From: Chlorops oryzae | Taxonomy: Eukaryota > Arthropoda > Insecta > Diptera > Chloropidae | NCBI GenBank assembly: GCA_020466095.1 | Contig: CM035806.1 | Location: 117,579,921-117,643,920, forward strand | DNA: 64,000 nucleotides | Direction of reading: 5' to 3' | In this document: positions 30,431 to 41,644 of the stretch, piece after piece | Layout: every line of letters begins with the position of its first letter | Numbering within the stretch: position 1 is the stretch's first letter | Notes under the pieces: generated by a model | What the model was told of the DNA's origin: nothing | The model's database searches: none | The model's input: the letters and a program-made list of their open reading frames with translations, nothing else | Position numbers and translations under genes: made by a program

Positions 30431-30538
30431 AGCTTTCAAACTACGGGAATTGTGACCTCAAAGCCACGTTCTGGTCGGCCAAAAATATTGTCCGAACGCG
30501 AATCGCGAGGAGTCATTAAACTGGTGAAAAACAACATG
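30431..30538 (+). pseudogene. Tc1-like transposase, second half of N-terminal domain
   Basis: Past the target duplication the Tc1 frame resumes: FQTTGIVTSKPRSGRPKILSE, then ESRGVIKLVKNN. SKPRSGRP is the typical GRPR-type linker between the two helix-turn-helix units. It stops at about 30538, where the 3.2-kb palindrome begins; the catalytic part does not reappear in the window. Confidence 0.8.
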
Positions 30539-33500
30539 TCTGTGAACTTAGCATTACCACTTGTAAAGTTTAGATTAAAAACTAGCTATTAATTTGTAGC
30601 TAATTTGTTGTAAATTTGTTGTAGAAAAAAAAATTTGTAGCTCTTTTGTTTTAGAAAATAACCCCTGGTAATGCTAACTTCATAGTGAAGTTAGCATTAC
30701 CACCCTCAAATTTCTAAATTTTTGGATTCAAAATTAGTTAATAATTTGTAGCTAATTTGTTGTAAATTTGTTGTAGAAAAAGAAAATTTGTAACTCTTTT
30801 ATTTTAGAAAATAACCCCTGGTAATGCTAACTTCATAGTGAAGTTAGCATTACCACCCTCAAAATTCTAAATTTTTGGATTCAAAATTAGTTAATATTTT
30901 GTAGCTAATTTGTTGTAAATTTGTTGTAGAAAAAGAAAATTTGTAAGTCTTTTATTTTAGAAAATATCCCCTGGTAATGCTAACTTCATAGTGAAGGAAT
31001 CAGAAACAGTCAAATTGATAATTAATCCACCCTTAATGTATGCATGGAAAATTATTTTGAATGTTTCCGACACTGCAAGTCATGCATTTTTCATATGCAT
31101 ACTTTTAGGCCAAAATTCTGGAAATTCGCAATCACTGACAATAGCGGTATTCACTATCCAGTGCATTTGTTAAGGCAGGTGTAGGGATGCTCGTTGTTGG
31201 AAAATCATCGATATTGCAAATATTGTGAGCCTTACAAGGATTGCTGATTCTAAACAGAAATATAACTTCGATGTTGCCAAAAATGTATGCTATTGCTCAT
31301 TTACTCCGAGAATTTTATAACTGCAAAAATTATGCCAGAACAACGATGTTTTAACGTGGAACATCGATAATAGTCGAATATCGATCATAATCAAGCACCT
31401 TTTTGAGCGGGACATGCACTTTTTTGCGCCAAAATAACGTCTTCGACGATGGGTGCACGATTTGAACAAATCGTCGACAACTCTAGATGAATAAAATTTG
31501 CTGTTTTTTTCGGAGCTAATATATGAAATTTCTTTTTCGTCACCAAAAGCGCTGTATGCGACTTCCCCGCTCAATGCCGCCTATACACTTTTTGCCAAAC
31601 GCAAGACAACGCTGCCAAAAATCGGATTACGGATTGAGTAGAGATCCTTGTCTACGAAAGATAGCTGGAATCATTGGTCCATAAAGGGGACTTTTTTGCT
31701 TCCTTGCAGGTTGTTGAGAGGGGGGCGGGAGGGGCGCAAACAGGGCAGTTTCCCCGGGCCCGCCGTGAAGGGGCCCTCAACTGTCAAAAGAAAATTTTCC
31801 GAAAATTTCCGAAACCGACTGACTGATTACATTATAACTACTCCAAGTGACTCTCGGAAAACGTATACAACATATGGGGCATTCCATTTAATCGTGGACA
31901 CTTTCGGATGTGACATGCAGTGTTCCCTCTAAGCTGCGCGACTGCGCAATTGCGCACGATTGTTTACTAAGTTTTTGAAAGTTGCGCAGCCTTACTTGTA
32001 TTCTGAGCACAAATTTCAAAATGGCAAAAAGTCAAAAATTCTCAAATATTAGTAAAGGCTGTAGTACATGAGATGAAAAAAGCCACATTCATATGTAGCT
32101 CTGACATCATTTTGACGTCAGAAAGTTTTTATGGCTACATATAGTGTATTCAAAAACTTCCTGACGTCAAAATGATGTCAGAGCTACATATGAATGTGGC
32201 TTTTTTCATCTCATGTACTACAGCCTTTACTAATATTTGAGAATTTTTGACTTTTTGCCATTTTGAAATTTGTGCGCAGAATACAAGTAAGGCTGCGCAA
32301 CTTTCAAAAACTTAGTAAACAATCGTGCGCAATTGCGCAGTCGCGCAGCTTAGAGGGAACACTGCATGTCACTTCCGAAAGTGTCCACGGTTAAATGGAA
32401 TGCCCCATATGTTGTATACGTTTTCCGAGAGTCACTTGGAGTAGGTATAATGTAATCAGTCAGTCGGTTTCGGAAATTTTCGGAAAATTTTCTTTTGACA
32501 GTTGAGGGCCCCTTCACGGCGGGCCCGGGGAAACTGCCCTGTTTGCGCCCCTCCCGCCCCCTCTCAACAACCTGCAAGGAAGCAAAAAAGTCCCCTTTAT
32601 GGACCAATGATTCCAGCTATCTTTCGTAGACAAGGATCTCTACTCAATCCGTAATCCGATTTTTGGCGGCGTTGTCTTGCGTTTGGCAAAAAGTGTATAG
32701 GCGGCATTGAGCGGGGAAGTCGCATACAGCGCTTTTGGTGACGAAAAAGAAATTTCATATATTAGCTCCGAAAAAACAGCAAATTTTATTCATCTAGAGT
32801 TGTCGACGATTTGTTCAAATCGTGCACCCATCGTCGAAGACGTTATTTTGGCGCAAAAAAGTGCATGTCCCGCTCAAAAAGGTGCTTGATTATGATCGAT
32901 ATTCGACTATTATCGATGTTCCACGTTAAAACATCGTTGTTCTGGCATAATTTTTGCAGTTATAAAATTCTCGGAGTAAATGAGCAATAGCATACATTTT
33001 TGGCAACATCGAAGTTATATTTCTGTTTAGAATCAGCAATCCTTGTAAGGCTCACAATATTTGCAATATCGATGATTTTCCAACAACGAGCATCCCTACA
33101 CCTGCCTTAACAAATGCACTGGATAGTGAATACCGCTATTGTCAGTGATTGCGAGTTTCCAGAATTTTGGCCTAAAAGTATGCATATGAAAAATGCATGA
33201 CTTGCAGTGTCGGAAACATTCAAAATAATTTTCCATGCATACATTAAGGGTGGATTAATTATCAATTTGACTGTTTCTGATTCCTTCACTATGAAGTTAG
33301 CATTACCAGGGGATATTTTCTAAAATAAAAGAGTTACAAATTTTCTTTTTCTACAACAAATTTACAACAAATTAGCTACAAAATATTAACTAATTTTGAA
33401 TCCAAAAATTTAGAATTTTGAGGGTGGTAATGCTAACTTCACTATGAAGTTAGCATTACCAGGGGTTATTTTCTAAAATAAAAGAGTTACAAATTTTCTT

Positions 33501-33744
33501 TTTCTACAACAAATTTACAACAAATTAGCTACAAATTATTAACTAATTTTGAATCCAAAAATTTAGAAATTTGAGGGTGGTAATGCTAACTTCACTATGA
33601 AGTTAGCATTACCAGGGGTTATTTTCTAAAACAAAAGAGCTACAAATTTTTTTTTCTACAACAAATTTACAACAAATTAGCTACAAATTAATAGCTAGTT
33701 TTTAATCTAAACTTTACAAGTGGTAATGCTAAGTTAACAGACAT
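30539..33744. mobile_element. 3.2-kb palindromic (foldback-type) element
   Basis: The left half (30539-32130) is the reverse complement of the right half (32152-33744) almost base for base, around a loop of about 20 bp near 32131-32151. The ends read TGTCTGTgAACTTAGCATTACC and its near-complement. Each arm opens with about three tandem units of roughly 152 bp (30664-30985 and 33290-33610). Such tandemly built inverted repeats recall Foldback elements. Open frames inside the arms are mirror images and are not supported as genes. Confidence 0.85.
30664..30990. repeat. about 152-bp tandem units with internal hairpins, left arm
   Basis: GGTAATGCTAACTTCATAG and its complement abut at 30669-30705 and 30819-30855, so each unit starts with a near-perfect hairpin of about 36 bp; a third partial copy starts at 30973. 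The mirror copy is at 33290-33620. Confidence 0.85.
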
Positions 33745-34148
33745 CAATTTTTTATGTATTTTCTGATATCTTTTGTCATGTTCTTCCAAAAATAAATTTT
33801 TTTCAACTTAGAGATTGTGCGCGATGTCCCACTGTGGCCACCAGTGATTGGATCATCGTGATAAGTTTTTAGTATATCTTGAATTGTATCTTTATCCCTC
33901 TCATCTAATAGAGTCACTCGAGGCAGTAGCGCTACCTTTGTGTTTTTCAAATATTTACTGCCCGTTTTTTTAAATTCACTTACACTGGTGTGTTCAAATA
34001 TATTTTCGCTCGGTGACATTTATAAAATCTTTAATTCATGTTTACCGGCTTCTAATTCAAGCCTTGTGAAAAATTTACCTAAGTTAATTCTCTCATTAGT
34101 ATACATTAGGATGATGACTTTTAGTGTCTTTTTCTCCAAAAAAATTTC
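33745..34148 (-). pseudogene. Gypsy integrase zinc-finger piece (second Gypsy element)
   Basis: On the minus strand, linker sequence (about 34145-34020) is followed from 34019 by an HHCC integrase finger (TYHDDPITGGHSGTSRTISKL, YFWKNMTKDIRKYI). The core domain is missing, cut at the palindrome. It fits the same minus-strand Gypsy element whose gag, protease and RT lie at 40.3-46.7 kb. Confidence 0.7.
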
Positions 34149-36127
34149 CTGTATTATAGTACGATGAACTTTTATTAAAGATGCCATAAAACACTAATTT
34201 TCAGGTTATTTGATAAAAAAAATGTCACGCATCAAGTCATTTGAAAAATTAAATTTTTGATTTTTTTCCAAATTTTTGAAGTTAATGTAAGCAGAGTCGC
34301 TCCTAGAGGGGTCAAATGTAGGACCAACTCCCATTATTCTTTTTTTTCCAAATAATTTCTCCAAACAAACCTTCCCCCTATCTCCACTCTTTAAGGGGGC
34401 TCCCATACAAAAGTAATTTTTTTATGAGTTTTTCCCCCACTGTCCTAACTAGCCCCAGAGTGCCCCTAGAGGAGTCAAATGTTTGACCGACCCCAAATAT
34501 TTTCTTCAAACATACCCACGCTCTATCTCCTATCCCTAGGGGGTCCCCATACAAAAATAGGCTTAAATTAAAGAAAAATGCCTCACGAACTTCAATCTAT
34601 AATATAGATGCCGTAGAAACAAGAACGAGCATGTTCAGTATACATATTCGAAAAATTTACAAAATTACCTTTTAAACGAGCCTAATATGAAGAATATTGG
34701 ATTCGTTTTTGGTATGTTTTAAAAATATGTTATAATTTTTACCTTTTTATAAAACTGAATTTTGGGTTCCATCTTCTAACTGGCCAAATAATGACCCTAG
34801 TAGAAAAAAATAAATGTTCGAGTCAAATGCCGCAAACCTCAATCTATGACGAGTTTTTTTAAACTATAACCATTAAAATCGTGAAAACAGTGAATAATGC
34901 GTTTCAAAAAATATTTGTTTTCAATTAATTTTATGAATAGAAACCACTAACCGATTTTAATGGTTATAGTCTCAAAAAACTCGTCATAGATTGAGGTTTG
35001 CGGCATTTGACTCGAACATTTATTTTTTTCTACTAGGGTCATTATTTGGCCAGTTAGAAGATGGAACCCAAAATTCAGTTTTATAAAAAGGTAAAAATTA
35101 TAACATATTTTTAAAACATACCAAAAACGAATCCAATATTCTTCATATTAGGCTCGTTTAAAAGGTAATTTTGTAAATTTTTCGAATATGTATACTGAAC
35201 ATGCTCGTTCTTGTTTCTACGGCATCTATATTATAGATTGAAGTTCGTGAGGCATTTTTCTTTAATTTAAGCCTATTTTTTGTGGCTCTGGGATAGCGTA
35301 GGGGATGCGTGCTATGCTCTTGATCCCAGAGTCCGAGGTTCGATTCCCGGCACAGGCGAAACGGAGTGTAATGTTCCAAGCCTAGCACTGGTTTTTCAAA
35401 AATCGCATGTTAGGGGCACACTACATAGAAAGACATACACACGCACAAACACAAGAAAAAACTAATTGTGGTATCACAATGGGCCGATAAACGGCCTAAG
35501 TGGCATCCACTTCAACCAACCAACCAACCAAGCCTATTTTTGTATGGGGACCCCCCTAAGGAGGGGAGATAGAGGGTGGCTATGTTTGAAGAAATTATTT
35601 GGGGTAAAAAAGTATAATGAGTCTGTCATATATATCATCCCCCTAGGAGGGGTTTGACTGTAGTGACAGCCATTTTGTATGAAATTGTGATAAAATTAAG
35701 ATAATTTTGTATGTGTGACCCCCTAAGGAGGGGAGATAGGGAGTCAGTATGTTCGGAAAAAATGTTAGGGGGACAAAGTTGATGGGGGATGGTCAAACAT
35801 TTGACTCCACTAGGGGCACTCTGGGGCTAGTTAGGACAGTGGGGGGAAAACTCATAAAAAAATTACTTTTGTATGGGAGCCCCCTTTAAGAGTGGTGATA
35901 GGGGGAAGGTTTGTTTGGAGAAATTATTGGGAATAAAAAAATAATGGGAGTTGGTCCTACATTTGACCCCTCTAGGAGCGACTCTGCTTACGTTAACTTA
36001 AAAAATTTGGAAAAAAATCAAAAATTTAATTTTTCAAATGACTTGATGCGTGACATTTTTTTTATCAAATAACCTTAAAATTAGTGTTTTATGGCATCTT
36101 TAATAAAAGTTCATCGTACTATGATAC
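34149..36127. mobile_element. 2-kb palindromic element with a SINE in one arm
   Basis: Arms 34149-34890 and about 34930-36127 are inverted copies (for example the segment at 34206-34400 mirrors 35870-36070). The ends read CTGTATTATAGTACGATGAA and its near-complement. The right arm is longer because it holds a SINE (35281-35529) and a local duplication of a GGGGAGATAG-type block (35560-35770). No supported gene. It separates the integrase piece at 33.7-34.1 kb from the rest of the second Gypsy. Confidence 0.8.
35281..35529 (+). mobile_element. tRNA-derived SINE
   Basis: The 5' part has Pol III promoter boxes: an A-box-like TAGCGTAGGGG near 35295 and a B box GGTTCGATTCC at about 35338. A tRNA-unrelated body follows and the 3' end is a CAAC/CCAA repeat. 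A 12-bp target duplication AAGCCTATTTTT flanks it (35269-35280 and 35530-35541). Matching against the other palindrome arm confirms that it is an insertion. Confidence 0.9.
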
Positions 36128-36658
36128 AGAAAAAGAGTTTCAAAAAAAGCCATCACCCTACTATACATGTCATCAAGTTTAAAACGTGTTAAAATGATAT
36201 TTCCCTTGTTGAATAAGCATTCATTGTTTAGGATTCTAAGGCAAGCGATACACTATAGCATGATTACACGAAATCGCTGGCTGGTTGTATGGAACGCGCA
36301 ATTATTGCACGATTACGCGTTGCACGTAGTGTATACAGTATCCCGTTTTTGAAAATATTCAGATTGCGAGCAATTTTGCATGCAACTATTGCATGGAATT
36401 ATTGCACGCAGTGTATACGCTTTTGATGGATTTTGCTCATTGCGTGTTGCCCGTTGCGCATTTCCAACTCGTTGGAATTGAGCAATCGTTCGCATGCAAT
36501 GAAAAACGTTTGAAACAAAAAACGAGCACTGTCAGTTCAGAATGATAGCAAACTAGATTGCGCACTTCGCGTTTAAAAAGTGTTTCGGGATCTCGTGTTT
36601 CGAAAATATCGGAAATGATACGATTCTTTCCAAATAAGATGTTGCGCCTATTGCGGAA
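36128..36658. other. noncoding, repeats of a GTGTATAC motif
   Basis: No supported gene. GCACGTAGTGTATACAGT, GCACGCAGTGTATACGC and related short words recur here and again at 36990-37025 in inverted form, which may mark the ends of an unnamed inverted-repeat element. Confidence 0.35.
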
Positions 36659-36907
36659 ATGAGAAAAGCACGTCTCCGATGGTATAGACATTTATTGCGG
36701 GCCCACAAAGCAGCCATTGCAAAAAAGGATGGTTACTCGAGGTACCATACATGGCCAAAGGGGCGCCTAAAAAAGATATGGTTGTATGCACTCAGATAGG
36801 ATTTAGAAGCAGTTGGCCTATTTGAACCGGATGCTCCAAAAAGCAAGAAATGGAGAACGATACCGGGAAGAGTAGACCCTGGCCTCAGCCGGAATAGAAA
36901 ATGCTAA
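36659..36907 (+). pseudogene. LINE ORF2 C-terminal fragment (RTE/craniofacial-like)
   Basis: An 83-codon stretch reads MRKARLRWYRHLLRA, then GRLKKIWLYAL, stop, DLEAVGLFEPDAPKSKKWRT and RVDPG. The RLRWYGH...GRPKKRW...DL...A..R..W pattern is the conserved tail of a widespread LINE ORF2. One in-frame TAG interrupts it. Only this tail is present. Confidence 0.65.
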
Positions 36908-37381
36908 AAAGAAGAAAAAGCTGTATATTTATAGTGACCATTTAATTTATTTTTGACCGGGAGATGTACTTTTTTCCGTGGAAATAATTGCAGTGCAGCA
37001 AGTGTGTATACAGTACACGCAACGATTGCAAGCAATATGCGCGTAACTTGCATGAAATCCGCTCCCCGCCCAATTTCACAGTAGGGGGCTATTGAAGGGT
37101 GATACTGCCGGTTCTACAATGTTATCCTTTACTAACTTTTGGACATGCTTCTCGACTTCTTCTTTATGAGTGTATGGTATTCGGTAGTTTTTGATGTACA
37201 CTGGAGTGGGATCTGTGAGTTCCAATTTTTGTTTGTAAAAATTATTTGCAGTTATGGGTTCTGATTCTAATCCAAATATACCACTGTAGCTTGAGCAAAG
37301 TTCTGTTAATGAATCATTATGTTCTATTGGAAAGTTTTTGGAAAGTAATCTTAGTACTTAAGATTCCATAGTTTGGTTATT

Positions 37382-38020
37382 TTAGGGTGATTTTTGATGT
37401 AATTCATAGTCTGATAATTTTTCGAATTTAACTTGCGGGTTGTTTATTGTTATGTCTTCGCTTGTTATATTTAAAATTCTTACTAATGGACGATGCGAGC
37501 TTGTAACGGTGTTACCTATTATTACTCCTGACACTATTTCTTGATTTGGTATGAATATTTCTGATTCGATTGTGTTTATTGAAATTTTTCTTATTACTTC
37601 TGATCTAGCTGGGACGATTATGGATTTTTCTTTATAACCTTTGAAAATTGGTACATAAATTTGTTTGTAATTAACGGGACGTATTGTAAGATAATTTTTT
37701 TCGTTGAAAAATTCCAGCACACAATTGAATGCTTTCAAAAAGTCTAGGCCCAATATACTGTCATATGGTACTGGCAAATCTTCACTAACAATTTGATATT
37801 TGTGTGGGACAAGTATGTTATCAATTTGGAATTCTAGAAAAATTGATCCTTCGCATTTTAATACGCCTTGGCCTATTTGGCTTATTTCAGAAATATCGTC
37901 TGTATTTAATTGAAAACGTTGAATGTATGTGTTGTGTTTTAATAAAGAAATTTCAGCTCCAGTGTCTACTAAAAATGTTAATAACTTTCTGCTATTTGGT
38001 AAATTTACTTTAATAAAAAC
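37382..38020 (-). pseudogene. Gypsy aspartic protease, duplicate copy
   Basis: Minus strand. The retropepsin active site VDTGAEISLLK is encoded at about 37970-37938, in the part before the frame at 37777-37382, which carries PYDSILGLDFLKAFN. A frame change near 37800-37990 and the truncated neighbours show that this is not functional. Near-identical to 41645-42285. Confidence 0.75.
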
Positions 38021-38058
38021 GCTAAAATTTCAATTTAAGTGGTATACTTTTGTTTGTT

Positions 38059-38672
38059 TTATATTTGAGCACTTAGGGGGGTCGACTGGTTTTCCGAACC
38101 AGGCTGTGTAGTTGTTAGTCGTACGTGACCTGTTTGGGTATTATTGTAAGTTCCACGATTATTGTTGAAAGTGCCACGGTTGTTTACGCGGTTATTGTGA
38201 TAATTGTTTCTCGGATAATTGTGGCCGTTTCGGTTGGTATTAGAGTTGCCACGGCCACCATGACCACGATAGTGACCACGATAGCCGCCGCCTCTCCAAT
38301 TTCTATAGTAATTATTACCGGGTGTTCTTTTGTAGTGAAGTATGGAATTTTGTTGCCCTGTTGTTTCTGTGCAACAATTGACAAATTTGTATACTGCCTC
38401 ATTCATGGTTTTGAATGATCCAGCCTCCATTACCATTTTTACTCTTTGGTTATTACAGTTTTTGGTTATAGCTTTCACTGCTTTCTGGGTTGAGTACTTG
38501 TTTGCTAATTCTACCTGGAGACCGTCATTAATGTAAGCGTTCTCCAGTCCCTTTGTAAGATCTTCAATTTCCTTGGAATAAGTGTTTGCCGTTTTGCCCT
38601 GCTGTTTTATGTTCATAATTTTTGCTGTCAGTACTTCAACTGACTCGCATTTGACAGACATTTTTAATTTGT
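38059..38672 (-). pseudogene. Gypsy gag C-terminal part, duplicate copy
   Basis: Frame with a helical capsid end (IEDLTKGLENAYINDGLQVEL, KAVKAITKNC) and an Arg/Gly/Asn-rich RNA-binding tail (RNWRGGGYRGHYRGHGGRG) in place of zinc knuckles. Its N-terminus is missing because the Helentron starts at 38673. It belongs to the duplicated block. Confidence 0.8.
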
Positions 38673-39158
38673 TATACCCAGCGTAAGCGGGATATATTAG
38701 TTTTGTGCGAATCTTGTAACAGGGAGAACTAAGCTCCGGAGATATAGACATATATATATAGAAATGATCAGGATCAAAAACTGAATCGATTTAGACATGT
38801 CCGTCTGTCCGTCCGTCCGTCCGTCCGTCTGTCCGTCTGTCCGTCCGTCCGTCCGTCCGTGGTCGGATCTCCTCCGAAACGGCTAGACCAATCCAGTTGA
38901 AATTTGGCACACAGGTATATCGGGATCCGAGTATGATCCTTAGTAAAAATGGGAGACATCCGCCTACTGCCACGCCCACAAATGAATATAATGTGTTTTC
39001 AGTAAAATGCCTGTAACTAGCGAACCACTCAACACATTTCATTGATATTTGGTGTACTGGTAAACTTCAAAAAGGGACATATCCTGGAAAAAAATTTACG
39101 CCGCCCTCCGTGAGCCACGCCCACAAATAAGCCCACAAATAAGGTCTTATCGTAACTC
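38673..39158 (+). mobile_element. DINE-1/Helentron-like element, truncated copy 2
   Basis: Begins TATACCCAGCGTAAGCGGG after a T, includes the long CCGT/CTGT microsatellite (38800-38860), and is cut at 39158, where the RING-coding sequence starts. It is the duplicate of the start of the copy at 42936. Confidence 0.85.
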
Positions 39159-39317
39159 CCTGCTGGTAATTTCTCCGCGGCAAATAGGACAACGGCCAGA
39201 TGCTATTATTTGCGGGGAGCAGCGCTCGTGCAGTAGGTGACTGCAGTTTGATAGACGTACCAAACTGCCCCTTTTCATGCCAATGTGGCATATTACGCAA
39301 AGGTCTTGAGCTTCCAT
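39147..39317 (-). CDS. RING-H2 finger peptide
   Basis: From the ATG at 39317 (MEAQDLCVICH) a 56-residue frame holds a complete RING-H2 pattern: C-x2-C, 13 residues, C-x-H-x2-H-x2-C (NCSHLLHERC), ten residues, C-x2-C (CPIC). RING domains usually act as E3 ubiquitin ligases. The frame ends a few codons into the Helentron, so the natural C-terminus was probably elsewhere. The frame is also open upstream to 39542. It may be a fragment of a host gene or cargo of a transposon; I cannot tell. Confidence 0.65.
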   Translation of the reverse strand: MEAQDLCVICHIGMKRGSLVRLSNCSHLLHERCSPQIIASGRCPICRGEITSRELR

Positions 39318-39439
39318 TCTTAGGAAACAAATTTCAAAATTTTCGTTAAACGAAGTAGCCATGAGAAAATGGATATGAGCATGGCAGTCTTGCATGGAAA
39401 TTTTGAAAAACCAATTGAGAATTTCCAACTTTTTTCCAG

Positions 39440-40285
39440 AAAATTTTAAAATCACATGCCTACTACATGAAGTACATTTGAAGTTTTCTGAAGTACAATT
39501 AAAATAATTTCTGAAGTACGTTTGAAACTTTCTGAAGTACAATCGAAATAATTTCTGAAGTACATTTTAATTTTTCTGAAATACAAATGTAATTTCTGAA
39601 GTACATTTTGAAAAATATGAAATGAATTTGAAAACTTCTGAAATAAAACTGATTACTCTGAAGTCTATTTGTAATATTCTGAATTCATTTTAATGCGTTC
39701 TGAATTCTATTTGAAGATTTCTGAAATCAATTTGGTTATTCTAAAGTACATTTATTATATTCTGAAATCTATTTGCTCTTTTCTTAAATCGAATTGATTA
39801 TTCTTAAGTACCAATAAGGAATTCTTAAATCAATTTGGTTATTCTAAAGTACATTTATTATATTCTGTAACCTATTTGCTCTTTTCTGAAATCGAAATGG
39901 TTTTTCTGCAGTACAAATGAAAATTTCTAAAATCTATGTGGTTATTCTAAAGTACATTTATTATATTCTTAAACCTATTTGTTCTTTTCTGAAATCGAAT
40001 TAGTTATTCTGAAGTACAATTCTATAATTCTTAAATCAATTTGATTATTCTAAAGTACTTTTATTGTATTCTAAAATCTATTTGCTCTTTTCTGAAATCG
40101 AATTGATTATTCTAAAGTACTAATAAGAAATTCTCAAATCAATTTGTTCTATTCTTAAACCTATTTTCTGTTTTCTGAAATTCAACTAAAAATTCTAAAG
40201 TACAAATGAAAAAATCTGAACTTATTTTTAATATTCTGAAATCAATTTGAAATTGTCTGAAGTACACCTGAAAAAGGTGTCGTCG
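39440..40285. repeat. minisatellite, about 20-23 bp units
   Basis: Some 35-40 degenerate units of the form TTCTGAAGTACATTTG or TTCTGAAATCAATTTG run through the block. It replaces the end of the RNase H coding region of the second Gypsy element, which stops abruptly at about 40285. Confidence 0.85.
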
Positions 40286-41600
40286 CATCCTTGTTAGCTT
40301 AGTGGATGGATTTTACATTGAGAAAAGATAGGAAAGGGGTCTGTGATCTGATCGTACCAGGAACTTTGTGCCGTATAAGTAAGGACGAAAATGCCCAATT
40401 GCTCAGTGTATCGCTGCTAATTCTTGTTCGATTGTGGATTTATTACTTTCACCTTTTGTGAAAGCTTTTGAAGCGTATGCGATTGGCATTTGTAAGGCAT
40501 TATGCTCTTGGCTGAGCATTGCTCCACAAGCGTGTTTGCTTGCGTCCGTCGTTACACAAAATTGTTTGGAAAAGTCTGGATATTGCAAAATAGTAGGTGA
40601 CAAAAGCTTATTTTTGAGATAATTAAATGCTTTTGTGCACTCTGTGTTCCATTCAAATGGAACATTTTTCCGGGTCAGCTTTGTTATGTGGCGAGAATGT
40701 TCTGCAAAATTTTTAATAAATTTTCTGAAGTAGTTACAGAGAGCTACAAATCTTTTTGCTTCATCGGCAGTTTTAGGAATTGGATAGTCTTGAATGATTT
40801 GATATTTGCTATCGTCTGGAAGAATGCCGTGGTCCGTGCATTTGTGACCAAGAAAGGTTACTTCTCGCATAAAGAAAGTGCATTTGTTAGGATTAAGTTT
40901 GAGGTTGTGTTTTCTGCACAGAGAAAATACATCGTTTAAATTTTTAATCATATGCTTTTTGGAGCAACCCAGAGCAACTAGGTCATCCATATAAAGAAAA
41001 GCTTGGGCTGGTGCTAAGCCAGCAATTGCGGACGTCATCATTCTTTGGAAAGAATTGGGAGCTATCTTCAGTTCATATGGGAGTCGTTTAAAGCGATATG
41101 AACCACTATTTGTGGAAAATGAAGTTACATCTCTTTAACTTTCTTCGAGTGTTATTTGATGGAATCCTGACATAAGGTCAAGGCACGAAAAATACTTAGC
41201 TCTACCTAGCTGGTCAAGGATATCATCTATCCTGGGTAAGGGAAATCTATCTGCAACCAGTTTTTTGTTTATTTGGCGATAGTCGATAACGAGACGCCAT
41301 CGTTTTTCATTTGAATTCGGGATTGATTTTTTCGGCACTAACAGTAGGGGGCTATCGAAGGGTGATACTGCCGGTTCTACAATGTTATCCTTTACTAACT
41401 TTTGGACATGCTTCTCGACTTCTTCTTTATGAGTGTATGGTATTCGGTAGTTTTTGATGTACACTGGAGTGGGATCTGTGAGTTCCAATTTTTGTTTGTA
41501 AAAATTATTTGCAGTTATGGGTTCTGATTCTAATCCAAATATACCACTGTAGCTTGAGCAAAGTTCTGTTAATGAATCATTATGTTCTATTGGAAAGTTT
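40286..41600 (-). pseudogene. second Gypsy element: reverse transcriptase and RNase H start
   Basis: Minus strand. RT starts near 41490 (ELTDPTPVYIKNYRIPY) with SPFDSPLLLVPKK, KRWRLVIDYRQIN and FSCLDLMSGFHQI. An in-frame TAA at 41135-41137 is followed in the same frame by APNSFQRMMTSAI and the catalytic LYMDDLVALG. RNase H begins with CVTTDASKHACGAML and runs out at the minisatellite (YLYGTKFLVRSDHRPL near 40370). At least two stops and the lost integrase link make it defective. Confidence 0.88.
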
Positions 41601-41644
41601 TTGGAAAGTAATCTTAGTACTTAAGATTCCATAGTTTGGTTATT

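Larger units (their letters stand above)
37078..39158 (-). repeat. duplicated 2-kb block, left copy (Gypsy RT start, PR, gag, Helentron start)
   Basis: This block matches 41340-43400 nearly base for base, at a distance of about 4262 bp. It contains the start of the reverse transcriptase (37078-37375), protease (37382-38020), gag (38059-38672) and the first 485 bp of a Helentron (38673-39158). Differences are few: single bases and the length of the CCGT microsatellite. Both ends of the similarity are abrupt. Confidence 0.92.

Noticed and set aside
31290..32889. Genes within the 3.2-kb palindrome
   Set aside because: The same frames appear mirrored in both arms, and none shows a known domain; chance frames in repeated DNA are more likely.
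35281..35360. A tRNA gene
   Set aside because: Pol III boxes are present, but the sequence goes on into a tRNA-unrelated body with a repeat tail and has a 12-bp target duplication, so it is a SINE.
36128..37077. A named MITE around the LINE fragment
   Set aside because: GTGTATAC-type words recur in inverted form at both sides, but no clear ends or duplications could be set.
38125..38536. Hydrophobic plus-strand frames (38125-38418, 38342-38536)
   Set aside because: They are antisense to the gag RG-rich tail, which makes hydrophobic shadows; the same occurs at 42388-42799.
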